Shown here: in pieces, positions 60,558-64,000 of the stretch
How positions within the stretch are numbered: position 1 is the first letter of the stretch
Layout: every line of letters begins with the position of its first letter
Origin: Liolophura sinensis
Taxonomy: Eukaryota > Mollusca > Polyplacophora > Chitonida > Chitonidae
Reading direction: 5' to 3'
DNA length: 64,000 nt
NCBI RefSeq assembly: GCF_032854445.1
Contig: NC_088303.1
Span: forward strand, 28,749,265-28,813,264
Translations under genes and position numbers: made by a program
Notes under the pieces: generated by a model
Seen by the model: the letters and a program-made list of their open reading frames with translations, nothing else
Databases searched by the model: none
What the model was told of the DNA's origin: nothing

Positions 60558-60655
60558 ATTTATTTATTTATTTGATTGGAGTTTTATGCCGCACTCAAGA
60601 ATATTTCACTTATACGACGGCGACCAGCATTGTGGTGGGCGGAAAGCGTGCAATC
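60558..60655 (-). mobile_element. tRNA-derived SINE, 5'-truncated, minus strand
   Basis: It contains 'tatttatttatttatttgat', 'gccgcactcaagaatatttc' and 'tacgacggcgaccagcattg'. Homology is lost after 'gtgggcgg'. Confidence 0.9.
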
Positions 60656-60984
60656 TATATGTGGATCAAGATGTTATGTTTGAGGGTGGAAGGAGTTGAC
60701 AGACCAACAATTGACAACCATAAAGTCCAAACAATGGAAAGTAAAGGGGGAAAATGGCTTTCCATAGAAATTTTGACGATCATGACCAACGCTCACACAA
60801 AAATTGCAATGGCGGTGCCAAATAGGGCACACTGAAGGTCCGAACATTAGTTGACAATGACATGCCTGTGTCGGGAATGCATGTCTAAAGTGCAATTCAT
60901 AATTGGCACCTGTCCGTCTTATCTCCCCTCTCAAAAATCCCAACTTTCACTCAGTCTTACAGCACATACGGAGTAAAACCAGAG

Positions 60985-61240
60985 CAGAGCGTGATAGGTG
61001 GCAAGTGGTCACACGTAACAGGTGAAATCCGGCCTCTTGTCAGTTTACCTCAGTTAGAATTTTATTCCAACTGTTCATGTAAATGATTAAATAGCAGCAA
61101 ATTACACGCCTCCTTGCATCGTGGTTTACACAGAATTAGGTAGAAAAAAGAAGGAATGCAATGATGTTACTTGCAATATTACTCAAATCGCTTTAATGAC
61201 GTTACTATTTAATGAACAATAATATGAAAACAATGCAAAG
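60985..61240 (+). repeat. Dispersed repeat R1, plus strand (best copy)
   Basis: It contains 'gtggtcacacgtaacaggtg', 'cttgtcagtttacctcagtt', 'ctgttcatgtaaatgattaa', 'catcgtggtttacacagaat' and 'aaaacaatgcaaaggaacca'. No terminal inverted repeat or coding potential is seen. Confidence 0.72.
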
Positions 61241-61259
61241 GAACCAGGCCGTGGGGATG

Positions 61260-62570
61260 CTTAGTCCACCTACAGCATTCCGATTGCCAGTTGATATTTA
61301 AAAACTGACATTAATCACCCAACTACTAAGCGTGGGAAAAGGCGCTATTCTCATTGGTCCTCAAAATACGGACCATTTGGTTGTTTAATGAGGGCTCTCC
61401 CAATAAAGCAATCATCGTTTTAGACGTGTACATGTGTATTCAAAATAAAGGGATGGAAAGGTAGAAGTTTGAAAGCGAAAAGAAATAAAAACTGAAAATG
61501 AGTGTAAAATGTAGTGAACCAGAGATATGGTAGCATAGAAATAATGGCTTCATACACTGTGTAATCGCTGTGAAAGAGGACACTTCCTTTTTTACTGCAG
61601 CTATCACAGCGTGTAGGCAATGAATGGAGTCAATATTTCTTACATAATTAATGAACTTGAAATGATTTGATTAATGTCTTGATAAATAAGGCACAGCGAA
61701 AGAGGTTTAATGTACACCGGATCAAACGTCTTTGCCAATAGTGTATACACGTTTTGTCGATTGGTGTATTAAAATGGACATTCCGAGTAGCAAGAACAAT
61801 TTACGAAACAGCGAACAGCACATGAAGGTAGCCCTTGTTCACTCCATATGCTGGCCCTTTTTATTTGTAGCAATGTTACATTTATTTTTACCATTTCCAA
61901 ATGCTACTATTGGAGGCATTGATGAGTTTTCTTTACGAAAAGTCCACGAGCACGTTTAAAGCACATCCAGTACATCTTACACGAAGAACCTTACCAAATA
62001 AAAACTTCTTTCGTATTTTAGTTTCTTTAATTCTTCTGAATATGATGTTTTCTTCTTGCTCTTGATTCAATGTCAACAGATTTATATTCCAACACTCCTA
62101 AAACTTTTCACATAATCCTTTAAATACATTACTGTTGATTAGAGCCGCTTCCCTAGGTCTGACGTGTGTTGTCGATTTATTTCTATAGTAGGGAGCTTCT
62201 GAAACAGTAGGGAGCTTCTGAAAGTTTGTCTCCTGTTGACAAGCGCATAAATTTCATTACATCTAGAGATGACAAAGACGATAAGCCAGATGTATTTTTC
62301 TTTGTCTCTCGTAACACCGATTTTGCCAATCCTCAGTTTCTCCTTACGACTTCTCGTCATTTTTTAATCATTCAAGTTTCCACTGTACTTTCTCAACCCC
62401 ACATTTTCATTTGTTTCCAGGTCTCCAAATATAGCCCATGTGGCCTCAGTGTTTGCAATGTTCATGGTAGTTGTCGATAATCAAACATATATATCTCGAC
62501 TGACATAGATAGCTCAGATAGCAACTGTTCATATATCCATACATCCCTGAAATCAGGTTAAGCGTAATTA
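61260..62570. other. Unannotated interval
   Basis: AT-rich sequence with no recognised gene or repeat. A short direct duplication 'agtagggagcttctgaaa' (19-bp period) is at 62186-62223. Confidence 0.5.
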
Positions 62571-62575
62571 GACAT

Positions 62576-62757
62576 GTCATGCTGGCTTCCTTTTCGGCCG
62601 TACGTGGGAAGGTCTGTCAGCAACATGCGGATGGTCGTGGGTTTCCCCAGGACTCTGCCCGGTTTCCTCCCACCATAATGCTGGCCGCCGTCGTATAAGT
62701 GAAATTTTCTTGAGTACGCCGTAAAACACCAATCAAATAAATAAAAAAAATAAATTA
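62576..62757 (+). mobile_element. tRNA-derived SINE, 5'-truncated, plus strand
   Basis: 'gctggcttccttttcggccg', 'gcggatggtcgtgggtttcc' and 'cgtaaaacaccaatcaaata' match the family. The tail of AAATA units is interrupted. The tRNA-like head is missing. Confidence 0.93.
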
Positions 62758-63071
62758 GACATATGCAGTTATAAGGCATAGTGCTAGAGATTCTGGACGC
62801 TGTTCATGTTTACTTACAAAAGAATTATATTCATTGCTAACCTTACGGAAATGTTTAGAATAACGTTTGAAATAACCGTGACCCTCCAGTTTTTGCAGTA
62901 ATAAGCCATCTATATATTACTATCCACGTAAGTGAAATTTACAACGTCAAAATTGAAACTATCCAACGTCAAGTCAGGAAACCAGTTTTTGGTCTTTGTA
63001 CAAAAAGCACATATAGGATGTACAATCTGGAGAGCCGGTAACTTCCCTCAAAGCCAAGGAAGGTGGAAATA

Positions 63072-63625
63072 TCGGGTGAGCATAAAAAATGGACCGTATT
63101 TTGATGCTGCATTGCTCCATTGTCCTTTGTTTTTCTTAATATACTGATAAATTTTCAAGGTCATAGCTTGACTAGTCTGTACACAGGGCTAAAATGAAAA
63201 CATAGCCTCAAAAACACCCACATTGTATCACCTGTCAGGTGTCATGAGTAGTGCGCGCACTGCACCTGTGTGCAGGCGTAAATCAAGTGTCGTCTGGAAA
63301 AATTTTCTGGCTCTAGTGTCAGAGAAACTCTTCTGCCAGATAGGCTGAAGTTTTGCTGAATCAAGATAGTTTTCTCTGCGGAGGACAAGGAACCTTTAGA
63401 AGTAAAAAAAGGTAGAACATCGTTTTGAAATGTCCGGAACATGCGTTTTTGACTCTATTTTGATTTGGGTCCCATGAACAGAAATCTTAAAGGATGAAAT
63501 TGAAATTTGGTCTGTATACTTAGGACATAATAGCCTTTGAGTGTGTAAACTTTTAGAAGCTGAGGTAAGAGGGTTTCGCAGAAATTGAGTGTCAAAGTAC
63601 GGCCCATCTATTTATGCCCACCCGA
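63072..63625. mobile_element. MITE with TA target-site duplication
   Basis: A 554-bp element with terminal inverted repeats of about 33 bp. The left end is 'tcgggtgagcataaaaaatg' followed by 'gaccgtattttga'. The right end is 'tcaaagtacggcccatctat' followed by 'ttatgcccacccga'. The ends match with about five differences. It is flanked by TA at 63070-63071 and 63626-63627, as expected for Tc1/mariner-type insertion. There is no transposase ORF inside, so it is non-autonomous. Confidence 0.85.
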
Positions 63626-63644
63626 TACATCCTGACAGTCCTTT

Positions 63645-63895
63645 TGCCCTTTGTATTGTTTTAATGTTATTGTGTGTTAAATAGGATGACAACACAGCAT
63701 TTGAGTAATTCTAAACTGGTGACGTCACATGAATTGTAATTCATCACTGCATTCTTTCACTAATTCTGCTAAAGCCATGGTGCTAGGGGGTGTGTAAGTT
63801 GCTACTATTTATGCATTTACATGAACAGATAGAATAAAACCCTGACTAAGGTCAGTTGACAAGAGGTCGTATTTCACCGGTTGCGTGTGACCATA
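63645..63895 (-). repeat. Dispersed repeat R1, minus strand
   Basis: 'ccctttgtattgttttaatg', 'taaagccatggtgctagggg' and 'tgactaaggtcagttgacaa' appear in reversed family order. It directly follows the MITE at 63072-63625. Confidence 0.68.
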
Positions 63896-64000
63896 TATGC
63901 GTGTAACATATATCTTTGATTTGCAAATCTTTCCCACCAACAGTAACTTGGGTCCAGCTGGTTCCTTCCAGCCTTAGCGATGACGTTTTTGTGCGCAAAC

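Overview
The window reads as non-coding, repeat-rich eukaryotic DNA, most probably from a mollusc. It is AT-rich, has no long open reading frame, and carries at least twelve copies of a tRNA-derived SINE whose 3' half has the sequence 'cgacggcggccagcattatg' and an A/T-rich (AAAT)n tail. I associate that family with bivalve and gastropod genomes. This is recall, not a search result. There are no prokaryotic gene arrays, and the protein-level signal consists of short exons, relics and transposon fragments.

The main architecture is a decayed tandem segmental duplication covering about the first 51 kb. Copy A (1-15770) and copy C (28742-46230) are near full-length and collinear, at an offset of roughly 29.2 kb that drifts through indels. 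Copy B (15780-26315) repeats only the left part, is more diverged, and stops next to a Tc1/mariner transposase relic. Copy D (46240-50845) repeats only the right part and is the most diverged. Transposon insertions private to single copies (a solo LTR and a truncated SINE in B, another SINE in C) and reciprocal deletions in A and C show a long period of separate decay.

Inside the left part of the unit I can assemble a four-exon gene for a small secreted cysteine-rich protein, about 145 residues including a signal peptide. Splice sites are canonical and intron phases are compatible (1, 2, 1). Exon 1 is seen in B (intact) and C (frameshifted). Exon 2 is seen in A and C (open) and B (nonsense). 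Exon 3 is seen in B (open) and in A and C (broken). Exon 4 is seen in C (open) and A (25-nt deletion). No single copy is intact here. I do not recognise the family. A second, minus-strand ORF with a clear signal peptide lies in the right part of the unit (14830-15057 and 44867-45130).

Each full-length copy also holds a long inverted repeat with arms of about 0.7-0.8 kb; its right arm ends inside exon 4. A 3.1-kb tract (5440-8560 and 34663-37785) is far more similar between A and C than the rest, which suggests gene conversion. The tract just before it has many single-base length differences that look like sequencing error.

The distal 13 kb (50.9-64 kb) is a mosaic. It holds short perfect tandem repeats, an inverted fragment of the duplicated unit, an inverted pair of about 330-bp repeats, several copies of a dispersed repeat of about 250 bp (called R1 here), a frameshifted relic of a rhodopsin-class (opsin-like) receptor, and a 554-bp MITE with TA target-site duplications. 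No functional gene is claimed with high confidence anywhere in the window.
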